Source: Phocaeicola plebeius DSM 17135
GTDB taxonomy: Bacteria; Bacteroidota; Bacteroidia; Bacteroidales; Bacteroidaceae
Assembly (NCBI RefSeq): GCF_000187895.1
Contig: NZ_DS990133.1
Span: 310,001 to 374,000 of the forward strand
Direction of reading: 5' to 3'
Length of the DNA: 64,000 bases
The position numbers were made by a program, and so were the translations under genes. Below the pieces are notes generated by a model. It saw only the letters and a list, made by a program, of their open reading frames with translations, ran no database searches and was not told the origin of the DNA. Shown here piece after piece: positions 25,726 through 34,391 of the stretch (position 1 is its first letter; each line of letters opens with the position of its first letter).

Positions 25726-26394
25726 TTATCTTGTCATGTTATAGGTCAATTCATAAAAACATGGATATACAGACTGAGTAGCCGAAGAAGTACCTTCACT
25801 ATGCGGCACAATCAATTTCACACGTGCTATTTTCTCTGCATCATTTGTTCTTCCCGGTTTCAGATAACGCAGCGGAATCAACCACCCAGAAGGAACAGCT
25901 ACTGTTCCATACATGCCATACATACTATAAGAATCATTACGAGTAAACGAAGCCGAATAAGAATCACCGCTAATTGTCAGTTTAAAATCCTCGCCCTTGA
26001 TTGTATAAGAAGGATTGGCTACGTGAAAATTAGCCAGCAAAGTATCTCCAGCTGTCATACCTAAATCAGTGCGTGTTTGGAGTGCCACTTCCACAAAACG
26101 TGCCACCATATCATACGTTCCATCTCCAAGTACCTCTTCACCAGGACCACGATTGTCTACGTGCATATAGACTCCACTTTCGTCCAACAACACATATTCA
26201 TTTTCTTTCGTTGTAGAATCCTGTGCAGCAAAATCAGCCTCAGAAATAACTTTTATGTCATTTTCCAAAATGTACTTATTAATGGCATCTGCCTCCTCTT
26301 CTTTCATTTCAGCGTATGTCTTTCCGTTATTACAACTTTGCAGCGCCAGCATTATCAGGGCAGTTACAGCCCACAGCAAATAATTCTTTTTCAT
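25726..26394 (-). CDS. DUF4827 lipoprotein
   Basis: 222 residues from the ATG at 26394 (MKKNYLLW); 226 from the ATG at 26406. A lipobox (LQSC) lies after a membrane-type signal. The domain is found in Bacteroidales and resembles an FKBP-like fold, with a PPIase-like ring of beta strands, but without clear catalytic residues. It is the first gene of no visible operon: glmM lies 25 bases downstream and may be cotranscribed. A perfect TACATTTG box at 26418-26425 excludes the longer start at 26463. Confidence 0.8.
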   Translation of the reverse strand: MKKNYLLWAVTALIMLALQSCNNGKTYAEMKEEEADAINKYILENDIKVISEADFAAQDSTTKENEYVLLDESGVYMHVDNRGPGEEVLGDGTYDMVARFVEVALQTRTDLGMTAGDTLLANFHVANPSYTIKGEDFKLTISGDSYSASFTRNDSYSMYGMYGTVAVPSGWLIPLRYLKPGRTNDAEKIARVKLIVPHSEGTSSATQSVYPCFYELTYNMTR

Positions 26395-26417
26395 CTTAAT
26401 AAGCATGTTTACACGGG

Positions 26418-26425
26418 CAAATGTA
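26418..26425 (-). promoter_or_regulatory. -7 box of the DUF4827 gene
   Basis: TACATTTG on the minus strand, 11 and 23 bases upstream of the two possible ATGs. It decides against the upstream in-frame start. Confidence 0.7.
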
Positions 26426-26499
26426 GTAAAATGTCTATAAAACATCCTTCCTATTTTGTCCAATTATGTCTAATATTGTTCAAGAATAAAAATTTCTCA

Positions 26500-27537
26500 C
26501 TAATTTTTCAATAACAAACTCTCATATTTCACCAAGGCCTGCTTAAATAAATCCACAGCCTCATCCATTGTACCATAAAACTCTCCTCCAGAAGCATTCA
26601 AATGCCCCCCTCCGTTAAAGAATTCTGTCGCAACCTGATTACATGGGAAAGCCCCAACCGAACGAAGTGAAACCTTAATCATATTCTTTTCCGTATCTTC
26701 ACGCAAGAATACCGAAAAACAGATTCCCTTCATCTGAAGAGGAATATTCACAAAACCTTCCGTATCTCCTTTCACGTAACGGAATCTGCCCTGCTCTTCC
26801 TTTGACAGACAGATTAAAGCCGCACGGAACTGAGGATATACTTGCATTTTTTCATAAAGTACATACCCCATCAAACGAAGACGACCTTCTGAATATGTAT
26901 TGAATACTTTACGATAAATATCATCCTTATCAATGCCTTTAGACAGCAGTTCACTTATAATGAAATAAATTTCACGGTTATTGGAATTATAAGTAAAACC
27001 TCCCGTATCCGTCATCATTCCGGTATAAATACATTCTGCTCCTTCCAATGTAATGTCATCAAAACATCCCAGACGGCATATCAGCCTAAAAATCAATTCT
27101 GAAGTAGAAGATATTTCCGGATGTGAAATAGTCACCCTACAGAATGGTTCCGGATTCAAATGATGGTCAATCATGACCTTTCTCCCTTGAGCAGTTCTGA
27201 CGGCTTCTGCCATCTGGTCAATACGAGACAAGGCATTAAAATCAAGACAACAAATCACGTCTGCCTCTGCAATCAGTTTATCGGCAAACTCAGCATATTT
27301 ATCATAACGGATAATATCTTTTGCTCCAGGCATCCATCGTAAAAAGTCAGGAAACGCATTAGGCACAATTACATTTACAGTCTTGTCATGTACAGACAAA
27401 AAATGATACAAGCCCAACGAAGAACCCAACGCATCTCCGTCAGGAGAAACGTGAGTCACAATCACCACTTTATCAGCCCGTTCAAAATAAGTCTCAACTT
27501 TATCAATATGGGCCTGAAGAATTACTTTTGACAACAT
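26500..27537 (-). CDS. DHH-family phosphoesterase (NrnA-like)
   Basis: 345 residues from the ATG at 27537 (MLSKVILQ). DHH motif VIDHH-type MIDHHLNPE, first motif HVSPDGDALGSS, and DHHA1 C-terminal GGGHLNASGGEF. These are the metal-binding and RNA/pAp sites of bifunctional oligoribonuclease/pAp phosphatase NrnA. The longer in-frame start at 27582 overlaps a perfect promoter box and is rejected. It ends about 100 bases upstream of the DUF4827 promoter, on the same strand. Confidence 0.88.
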   Translation of the reverse strand: MLSKVILQAHIDKVETYFERADKVVIVTHVSPDGDALGSSLGLYHFLSVHDKTVNVIVPNAFPDFLRWMPGAKDIIRYDKYAEFADKLIAEADVICCLDFNALSRIDQMAEAVRTAQGRKVMIDHHLNPEPFCRVTISHPEISSTSELIFRLICRLGCFDDITLEGAECIYTGMMTDTGGFTYNSNNREIYFIISELLSKGIDKDDIYRKVFNTYSEGRLRLMGYVLYEKMQVYPQFRAALICLSKEEQGRFRYVKGDTEGFVNIPLQMKGICFSVFLREDTEKNMIKVSLRSVGAFPCNQVATEFFNGGGHLNASGGEFYGTMDEAVDLFKQALVKYESLLLKN

Positions 27538-27571
27538 ATTCTTTTTCTTAAACTTACACTTTTGAAAGGAG

Positions 27572-27579
27572 CAAAAGTA
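27572..27579 (-). promoter_or_regulatory. -7 box of the NrnA-like gene
   Basis: TACTTTTG on the minus strand, about 34 bases upstream of the ATG at 27537, inside the alternative longer frame. Confidence 0.75.
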
Positions 27580-27597
27580 CAAATTTATTTTTAGAAA

Positions 27598-29571
27598 CTA
27601 CAGCACAACAGAATAAGAACCGTGAACAGAAAGGTCTGTATAAGATATTTTAAGTAATTGACATTCCCTTATAAGCTTTTCTCGGAAAGCATCACTCAAC
27701 GAACTGTCCAAAATAACCTGCCGAATAATAAACAGTTTGTCCAACTGTGAAAGACTCCCTTTAAACCCCTTACAAATGTATGCATATTCTAAAGGAAAAC
27801 GTGATAAAGATTCACATGTCCTCCATCGACCATCATCCAACACTGCAATATGCACATTTCTGATACATAGCAATCCCGTTTCAGAGCTATGAGTAGAAAC
27901 ACAATCTTTTTTACGGGTGTATACTTCCGAGCGGAAAAAGTACAACTGTTCCGGAGCTTCACCTGTATATTCCACACAAGACACCACTACAAACAGATTG
28001 CAAACCATCAGTAAACGAATCCAGTCAGAAGCCTTACGGTGTATACCGGATGCCCAGCATAAATAGAAGCAAATAATTACCACAATCAGCAGACAGGCCT
28101 GAGAAAAGGATAAATAAACAGAAGTAATCTGAGATCCGTCCAGTTGCTGAACCCACCGGGTAGATTCATTCAAAACCGATGTACACCATTCCAATAAGGT
28201 CATCACCGTACTTCCTACCATAGGTACGGAAGCTACACATAATGCAACCAGCGTCAACATCAGTATTCCACCTGCCAATATAACAACAACCAGATTGACT
28301 AGTAGAAAATAAGTCGGAAAACTTCCGAAATAATACAGAATAAAAGGTAGCGTACCTAACTGAGCCGAGATAGATAGGCTGAGTGTGTTCCACACATAAC
28401 GCAACACACAATTTTTTATGCATAACCAACGTGAAAACAAAGGATAAAACGCCAAAATAGAAAAGACAGCTGTAAACGAGAGTTGAAAACTTATATCAAA
28501 AAGAAAAAACGGATTATATATCAACATCAGAAAAGCAGCCAACACCAAGGAATGCATACCCGAAAAACGCTCCTCTGAACAAAATGAAGCAAAAGTATAT
28601 AAACTATACATTACTACTGCACGTACCACCGACGAACTTAGCCCGGAAATAAAGGCAAAAAGCCATAACAAACAGACTACCAGAAAAGCTAAAATCTTAC
28701 GCCCATGCTTTAAATAAGTCAACGGATAAAACAACCACAAAAGAATACACGAAAGAATACCCACATGCAGTCCTGATAACGCTAATACATGACTGACCCC
28801 AGCTGCACTATACATTGCTTTTAATTCAGGAGTCAAATCCGTTTTCTCCCCAATAGTCAACGCCGATACTACAGCCTGCACGTCCTGATCAAATCCCCAA
28901 CTCCGATATACATCCACAACCTGTTGTTGACATACCTTTGCCAACTGGCTGACAGATAATGAACGAGGTTTTCCCGTACAACGCCAATTCCCGGCATAAG
29001 CCAAAGCCGTTCCGCTAATACTCTTTCGTAAAAGATAGTCACCGTAATCGAATCTTGTCAGTTCTTTCTCAGAAAAAGGATATGAAACTTTTGCATAAAA
29101 ACACACACTGTCTCCACAAGCCAAAGGTTTTGATAAAGAATCCGGCATCCATGACAAAAGAATATTCCGGTCTATTCTTTTCCAGTTTCCGTTTGACAAC
29201 CGTTGGACATCTACACGCACTTCCGCCCGAAATGTTTTCCCCCTGACTTCCGGCACACTTTCCACTATACCTTTATATATAGCAGGCTCTCCATCCCAAT
29301 CATATTGCACCGTTTCTCTTTGATGGAGTACCGATATTCCTCCCCATAAGAAAAAAGCCATTCCAGCCATCACTCCAAAAAGCCAGCGCCATCTCCATCG
29401 GGAAAACCAAAACACTCCTCCGCAAACAATCACCAGAAGTAACCATATCGCAACCCAATATGGCCATGAAAAATTTTCCGGCCACAATGTGTCGAATAAA
29501 AAAATTCCGGTTGCCAGACAAATAGTCAACCGGAACAATGGGTATGCTATTAAAGAATGCAAGGCTCCCAA
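27598..29571 (-). CDS. comEC: ComEC/Rec2-like membrane protein without a metallo-beta-lactamase end
   Basis: 657 residues. The N-terminal region (1-200) has four hydrophobic segments and the DUF4131/OB-like domain. The central Competence domain (about 215-480) includes HVLALSGLHVGILS and FISGLSSSVVRA. It forms the DNA uptake channel in transformable bacteria. The C-terminal ~150 residues lack the HxHxDH nuclease motif of complete ComEC; a weak remnant VILDSSLSD remains. It follows rpe by 3 bases and is probably cotranscribed with it. Actual competence is not shown. Confidence 0.88.
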   Translation of the reverse strand: MGALHSLIAYPLFRLTICLATGIFLFDTLWPENFSWPYWVAIWLLLVIVCGGVFWFSRWRWRWLFGVMAGMAFFLWGGISVLHQRETVQYDWDGEPAIYKGIVESVPEVRGKTFRAEVRVDVQRLSNGNWKRIDRNILLSWMPDSLSKPLACGDSVCFYAKVSYPFSEKELTRFDYGDYLLRKSISGTALAYAGNWRCTGKPRSLSVSQLAKVCQQQVVDVYRSWGFDQDVQAVVSALTIGEKTDLTPELKAMYSAAGVSHVLALSGLHVGILSCILLWLFYPLTYLKHGRKILAFLVVCLLWLFAFISGLSSSVVRAVVMYSLYTFASFCSEERFSGMHSLVLAAFLMLIYNPFFLFDISFQLSFTAVFSILAFYPLFSRWLCIKNCVLRYVWNTLSLSISAQLGTLPFILYYFGSFPTYFLLVNLVVVILAGGILMLTLVALCVASVPMVGSTVMTLLEWCTSVLNESTRWVQQLDGSQITSVYLSFSQACLLIVVIICFYLCWASGIHRKASDWIRLLMVCNLFVVVSCVEYTGEAPEQLYFFRSEVYTRKKDCVSTHSSETGLLCIRNVHIAVLDDGRWRTCESLSRFPLEYAYICKGFKGSLSQLDKLFIIRQVILDSSLSDAFREKLIRECQLLKISYTDLSVHGSYSVVL

Positions 29572-29574
29572 TAC

Positions 29575-30231
29575 TTACTCCACATATTTCAATTGCTGAA
29601 TAGCTTTAATCATGTCTGGAGAATTAAATACAGAACTGCCGGCCACCAGCACATCTGCTCCAGCGCGCCGCAGAAGAGGGGCATTTTCCTGATTAACACC
29701 TCCATCCACCTCGATAAGGGCAGAAGCCCCGTTACGCGTTATCATTTCGCGAAGCTGCGCAATCTTTTTAAATGTATTAGGAATAAATTTCTGGCCACCG
29801 AATCCTGGATTGACACTCATCAGCAACACCATATCCACCTCTGTGATAATATCCTCCAATACAGATACCGGAGTAGCCGGATTCAGCGTAACTCCCGCCT
29901 TCATTCCAGCTTCCTTAATCTGCTGGATAACGCGATGCAGATGAGGACAAGCTTCATAGTGTACATTCATCATCATGGCTCCCAAATTCTTTACTTCACG
30001 AATAAATTTTTCCGGCTGCACAATCATCAGATGCACATCCAACGGCTTCTGACTAATTTCAGCCACATATTTTAATACAGGAAAACCAAATGAAATATTG
30101 GGCACAAACACACCGTCCATAATGTCCAGATGCAACCAGTCCGCCTCACTTTGATTTATTTTTTCCAAGTCACTCTTCAAATCAGCAAAATTTGCAGAGA
30201 GCAAGGAAGGAGCTACCATAATTTTTTCCAT
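29575..30231 (-). CDS. rpe: Ribulose-phosphate 3-epimerase
   Basis: 218 residues, TIM barrel. Motifs HLDIMDGVFVPNISFG, DVHLMIVQPEKFI, MSVNPGFGGQKFI and EVDGGVN with catalytic Asp and metal-binding His/Asp. It interconverts ribulose-5-phosphate and xylulose-5-phosphate in the non-oxidative pentose phosphate pathway. First gene of a two-gene unit with comEC. Confidence 0.95.
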   Translation of the reverse strand: MEKIMVAPSLLSANFADLKSDLEKINQSEADWLHLDIMDGVFVPNISFGFPVLKYVAEISQKPLDVHLMIVQPEKFIREVKNLGAMMMNVHYEACPHLHRVIQQIKEAGMKAGVTLNPATPVSVLEDIITEVDMVLLMSVNPGFGGQKFIPNTFKKIAQLREMITRNGASALIEVDGGVNQENAPLLRRAGADVLVAGSSVFNSPDMIKAIQQLKYVE

Positions 30232-30263
30232 CGATTTATTTTAGTTAATCAGATTCTTTTCAA

Positions 30264-30271
30264 CAAAGATA
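30264..30271 (-). promoter_or_regulatory. -7 box of rpe-comEC
   Basis: TATCTTTG on the minus strand, about 33 bases upstream of the rpe ATG at 30231. Confidence 0.7.
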
Positions 30272-30303
30272 AGCATCTTTTCTAATAAATCAACTATAAA
30301 AAC

Positions 30304-31596
30304 TTATTTGGTCACATTGAAGCGTAAGCCTAACTGCAAATTAAAATTAAGAGGGTGTTCTTTTCGTATGGTTTCTACTCCGCTATGATCATCAAAATAA
30401 TATGCAATTCCGGGCTCTACATATAATCCAAAACGTGAGGTAAAATTCACTTGCGCTCCGGCTGCTGCAGTCACTGACCACTGAAGCGGATCCACATCCA
30501 ATGATGTGTTCTCAGATGTACGGTTTCCTCCATTCGTCACGGTAACAGTTTCCAGCTTCCCAGACACACATTTCTCCATCACTCCTCCAGCAGACGCATA
30601 TACAGAGAGCCAACTATTTTTCCAAATAGAACGATGCAGTTTTACCGGTATACCCACATAATGCAATTTCTGAGTCTCTTCCACATACGATTTGGAACCG
30701 GAATGAATATCTGAAGATAAAAGTGTATAATTTAATCCTGTTTCCAATGCCCAGTCTTTATGAAAATGCCAGGCAACTGTCAGCCCCACCGTGACAGGCA
30801 TATGGTGTTTCACACTCGTCTGAGGAGTTTGTATCGCATTCTCCAACAATACCTGACTGTAAGCCAGTCCTCCATTACTTATTGGAGACATATTCAAATC
30901 AGAAGAAGTATAATAAGCCGAACGAGCCACAAAACTACCCATTCCATCAAATGTATTCAACGAGCTATAAGGCGTATTGCCTGCTCCAACTCCAACCGAG
31001 AATCCAGAAGACTTATCCGACTTATTTTTCAGTGCCATGGCATTACGTTCCATACGTTCACGATCAGCTGCCCGATTTTCTTTCATGCTTCTGCTTCGTT
31101 CTGTTGGTGTTCTGGTAACCTCTTGTTCTACATTCACATTCTCTTTCGCCACTTCTTCAGGTTCTTCCTGATCCATTTCCGAAATAGCAGAAACTGGATC
31201 TACCTCTTCTTTATTCTCCACAGACTGTATAAGCGGAGTATGAGCTAAGAGAGAGACTGATTTTTCAGAAGATGTTTCTACAAGCTCAGTTTCTGCCATC
31301 CGCTCCTCTTGAAGTGGAACATACTCTGGCAAAGGAGTATCCTTCACCTTTACGGCCAGTTCCTGATTACGAAAATCAGCCTGCGGAGAAGACCAGAACC
31401 AATATGTCAGTGAAGACACCAGCAGCACCAGCACCGCCGCAGCCACTTGCCAACGTCTCCACAAAGGAATTACCTTCGGAACTTTAGGTTCCTCCAGTTC
31501 CTTGGACAACTTATCCCAAAGCCCCTCAGGAAGAGGTTCAGAATAGCCCTCCATCTGGTTACGTAAATTATCTATCCATTCTTTCTCGCTCTTCAT
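30304..31596 (-). CDS. Anti-sigma-like/outer-membrane beta-barrel fusion protein
   Basis: 430 residues. The N-terminal 44 residues are cytoplasmic and anti-sigma-like in context (WIDNLRNQMEG ... EGLWDKLSKELEEP). One membrane segment covers about 48-68. A long acidic linker follows (70-190). The C-terminal 240 residues are a beta-rich PorT/OmpA-barrel-like domain, with alternating hydrophobic strands and a final strand ending in LNFNLQLGLRFNVTK. It is encoded 3 bases after the ECF sigma gene. If both parts are real, one protein would need to cross two membranes. Confidence 0.75.
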   Translation of the reverse strand: MKSEKEWIDNLRNQMEGYSEPLPEGLWDKLSKELEEPKVPKVIPLWRRWQVAAAVLVLLVSSLTYWFWSSPQADFRNQELAVKVKDTPLPEYVPLQEERMAETELVETSSEKSVSLLAHTPLIQSVENKEEVDPVSAISEMDQEEPEEVAKENVNVEQEVTRTPTERSRSMKENRAADRERMERNAMALKNKSDKSSGFSVGVGAGNTPYSSLNTFDGMGSFVARSAYYTSSDLNMSPISNGGLAYSQVLLENAIQTPQTSVKHHMPVTVGLTVAWHFHKDWALETGLNYTLLSSDIHSGSKSYVEETQKLHYVGIPVKLHRSIWKNSWLSVYASAGGVMEKCVSGKLETVTVTNGGNRTSENTSLDVDPLQWSVTAAAGAQVNFTSRFGLYVEPGIAYYFDDHSGVETIRKEHPLNFNLQLGLRFNVTK

Positions 31597-31599
31597 TGC

Positions 31600-32142
31600 C
31601 TATAATTTCTTTCTATATTCATTTATTTTCTTTGCCAATAAAGTCTTTGCACGATAAAACTGAGAAGAAGAAGTATGCTCAGTTATTCCCAGCATCTGCG
31701 CAATTTCCTTATGACTTTTATCTTCAAACACATATAAGTTGAATACCGTACGATACCCATCGGGAAGTCCAGCAATCATTTTCATCAATTCAGCTTGAGG
31801 AATATCACCCACTCCCTCATCATCCTCTTCCGTATCAGGCAACTGCTCCATCAAAACTTCCTGCTGAGCCAGTTGATTGCGTTTTCGCAAATACCCCAAC
31901 GCTTCATTGACCATCACACGCGAAAGCCAAGCTTTTAAAGAACCTACACCTTGATAAGTAAACTGCCCGATTGATTGGAATATCCGGACAAACCCATCAT
32001 GTAACACATCCTCTGCAGCCTCCCGGTCCCCGATATAACGAAGACAAATAGCCATCAGCGAACCGCCATACAGCTCGTACAACTCCTTGCGAGCCTGATT
32101 ATCTGCCAGCTTGCATTTCGACGCTAATTCTTCTTCTGTCAT
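31600..32142 (-). CDS. ECF-type RNA polymerase sigma factor
   Basis: 180 residues with sigma2 (about 15-85: DREAAEDVLHDGFVRIFQ) and sigma4 (about 120-175: LPDGYRTVFNLYVFEDKSHKEIA). Typical of the extracytoplasmic sigma factors found with an anti-sigma partner in Bacteroides. The next gene probably encodes its regulator. A -7 box and a 14-bp inverted repeat lie upstream, so autoregulation is possible. The inducing signal is unknown. Confidence 0.9.
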   Translation of the reverse strand: MTEEELASKCKLADNQARKELYELYGGSLMAICLRYIGDREAAEDVLHDGFVRIFQSIGQFTYQGVGSLKAWLSRVMVNEALGYLRKRNQLAQQEVLMEQLPDTEEDDEGVGDIPQAELMKMIAGLPDGYRTVFNLYVFEDKSHKEIAQMLGITEHTSSSQFYRAKTLLAKKINEYRKKL

Positions 32143-32182
32143 ATTCAGCTTATCGTGCTTTGGTTAATAAATGATGAATACA

Positions 32183-32190
32183 CAAAAATA
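32183..32190 (-). promoter_or_regulatory. -7 box of the ECF sigma operon
   Basis: TATTTTTG on the minus strand, about 40 bases upstream of the ATG at 32142. Its first two bases overlap the left arm of the inverted repeat at 32189-32250. Confidence 0.65.
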
Positions 32191-32250
32191 CTGCACCTTT
32201 TTCTAATTAAAATCGTCATTAAAATGTTTTTAACTAAAAAAGGTGCAGTA
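32189..32250. repeat. 14-bp inverted repeat between divergent ECF operon and NigD-like gene
   Basis: Perfect arms TACTGCACCTTTTT (32189-32202) and AAAAAGGTGCAGTA (32237-32250) with 34 bases between them. The left arm abuts the sigma operon -7 box; the right arm ends about 45 bases before the NigD-like ATG. Possible operator or small mobile remnant: the core TACTGCACC is also present in the IS end at 34400. Confidence 0.65.
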
Positions 32251-32975
32251 TCCGAAAATCATTTCATTTATTTACATGAAAAATCCAACTAAATTATGAG
32301 ATATACAAAATACATCACATACATACTTTTACTTCTACTATACGGACACTTTTCTTCTTGTTCTGTTGAAGAAGAAGACCAACTTCTACTATCCTCAAGC
32401 AGTGGCAGCTTTTCCACATTGGGAACTGTGGTAAACACCGAACAACTCACAATAGACTCTGACACTTATGGTGCTTTACTTCCCGTTAACACCCATATCT
32501 TTACAGACAACAAAGTGAACATCTTAGGCCAAAGAGTTTTACTAGAAGTCTTATTTCTTGATAAAAATAAACAAAACAATAATTCTGAAGCTAAGAAAGT
32601 AGAAATCATCAGCCTTTACAAAGTACTGACAAAAGATGCTGATTGTATAACTCCTGAAGAAACAGTTGAATCAATCAATGATATATTCGGCACAGCCCCG
32701 ATATGCATTACTTCTTCCAGTATCAGCAAAGAACATCTAAATATCCAATATGAAATTGGAGGAAATAACAGTAACATCAGCCATCGTATCAGTTTACTGG
32801 TTCCACAAAATGCCCATCTGGATGAAAATGGATTGCTGCCGGTAGAGTTACGCCATAACCCGGGAGCAGACTTGCAAATCAACTCCTATTGGGGAGTAGT
32901 TTCCTTTACGCTTTCCAGCATTCCGCAATATCAGGAGTCTGCTTTTGAAGTGCCCCCCAAAAGTTGGACTTTAAA

Positions 32976-33782
32976 TTAAAATTGATGATTCAACTCTCTA
33001 TAGTAGTGAGCTCGGTATTGTGCCGGGCTCATACCTTTTAATCTAAGCTTAATTCTTCTTGTATTATACCAAACAATGTATTTCTTTAGTTCAGACTCAA
33101 ACATGTCAAGACTATCAAAATGATTTACATACAATAATTCATTCTTCATCAGCGCGAAGAAGTTTTCCATCATAGAGTTATCCAGACAGTTGCCTTTACG
33201 GGACATGCTTTGTATAACACCATTATTCTTCAATATCTGTTGATATTGTGCATGCTGATAATGCCATCCCTGATCTGAATGCAGCAATAGCCCATCAAGG
33301 TTCTTATACTTTTTAAAAGCCTTTTTAAGCATATCTGTAACCATTTTCAGGTTAGGACTTCTTGAGAGTGTATATGTTATTATCTCCCCATTGTACATGT
33401 CTAATATTGGAGATATATACAGCTTCTCATCCTTTATGCAAACCTGTGACACGTCCGTTGTCCATTTCTGGTTAGGCCTTTCGGCAGAGAAATTTCTGTT
33501 GATGACATTAGGTGCAACCTTTCCTATCTGACCTTTATAGGAGTGATAGTGACGTTTTTTTCGCTTGGCTTTCAACTCCATATGAGACATCAGTTTCAGT
33601 ACAGTCTTATGATTGATATTGCAGCCTTCGTTACGCAAGGACAGACAAATCCTTCTGTATCCATAGCGGCCTTTGCTGTCGTCATATATCGCTTTAATTC
33701 GTTTCCTTGTATCATCATAGCCATCGTTGTCCTTCAAGCGTGACAGATGGTAATAGAATACAGAGCGAGCCATATTTACCAT
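32976..33782 (-). CDS. IS transposase OrfB (DDE integrase domain)
   Basis: 268 residues from the first ATG, but the reading frame continues upstream to the orfA frameshift site, giving 303 residues of OrfB frame. It carries the N-terminal HTH_21-type part (RIKAIYDDSKGRYGYRRI) and the rve catalytic triad: Asp in WTTDVSQV, Asp in LLHSDQGWHYQ, and Glu in LDNSMMENFFA. It is normally made as the OrfAB fusion of about 459 residues by -1 frameshifting. Confidence 0.93.
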   Translation of the reverse strand: MVNMARSVFYYHLSRLKDNDGYDDTRKRIKAIYDDSKGRYGYRRICLSLRNEGCNINHKTVLKLMSHMELKAKRKKRHYHSYKGQIGKVAPNVINRNFSAERPNQKWTTDVSQVCIKDEKLYISPILDMYNGEIITYTLSRSPNLKMVTDMLKKAFKKYKNLDGLLLHSDQGWHYQHAQYQQILKNNGVIQSMSRKGNCLDNSMMENFFALMKNELLYVNHFDSLDMFESELKKYIVWYNTRRIKLRLKGMSPAQYRAHYYRELNHQF

Positions 33783-33817
33783 TTTGAGAATACACTCAAG
33801 TGCAAAACCATCCTGCC

Positions 33818-34354
33818 TTAGTTCTTCGATGGCTCGCGCCCAATCCCTTGTAGTCGGGCGTTCCTTTCCTCTACTAAGGCTCTCACTTTTTTTAGCAATG
33901 CTACCTCCAGTCGCAGTTCCTCGTTCTCTTTTCTGAGTTTTTCCAGTTCACTCTGTGGCTTGATATTCTTCTTCGGTCTTCCCATATGTGACGGTCTGCC
34001 ACGCTTTTTACATTTACTTAGAGCATCAATGCCCTCCGTACGCATAATCTTTAACCATACGCCTATCCTTTGAGGACTTGCACCATATTTTAGCGAGGCT
34101 TCGTGCAAAGTAAGATGATTTTCTTCAATATCAAGAACAATATCGTGTTTTAATGCATAATCGGCCTTGATATTGGGACATTTTTGCAATCCAGATACTC
34201 CTTCTTTCTGATAGCGTGACCATAAAACCTTTAGTCGTGCTTCATTTATCCCATAGTTCTTGTGGATGTGATTAAAGGATATGCCATCTTCCAACATATA
34301 CATATAAGACAGCAAGTCTTGTAATGATTTTTGTTTTCTTTTTTGTGTAGACAT
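33818..34354 (-). CDS. IS OrfA (helix-turn-helix) protein
   Basis: 178 residues. Two HTH-like repeats (about 10-60 and 65-115) and a C-terminal leucine-zipper-like helix (ELEKLRKENEELRLEVALL). It binds the terminal repeats and may repress transposition. The frame continues after the slippery run to a stop at 33818; a -1 shift at 33886-33893 moves ribosomes into OrfB. Confidence 0.92.
   Translation of the reverse strand: MSTQKRKQKSLQDLLSYMYMLEDGISFNHIHKNYGINEARLKVLWSRYQKEGVSGLQKCPNIKADYALKHDIVLDIEENHLTLHEASLKYGASPQRIGVWLKIMRTEGIDALSKCKKRGRPSHMGRPKKNIKPQSELEKLRKENEELRLEVALLKKVRALVEERNARLQGIGREPSKN
33886..33893 (-). promoter_or_regulatory. Programmed -1 frameshift site A AAA AAG
   Basis: Read on the minus strand the sequence is CTA AAA AAA GTG in the orfA frame. 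Slipping back one base from the second AAA gives AGT GAG AGC and joins the OrfB frame without a stop. The fused protein would be 156 + 303 = 459 residues. Confidence 0.85.
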
Positions 34355-34361
34355 AATAAAA

Positions 34362-34391
34362 CCCCAAAAGTTTTGTGTCTAACTTTTGGGG
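34362..34391 (-). promoter_or_regulatory. Hairpin at the IS end before orfA
   Basis: Perfect 11-bp arms CCCCAAAAGTT (34362-34372) and AACTTTTGGGG (34381-34391), ending 7 bases before the orfA ATG at 34354. On the minus strand it is followed by TTTTATT, so it could stop transcription entering from outside the IS. Confidence 0.7.
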
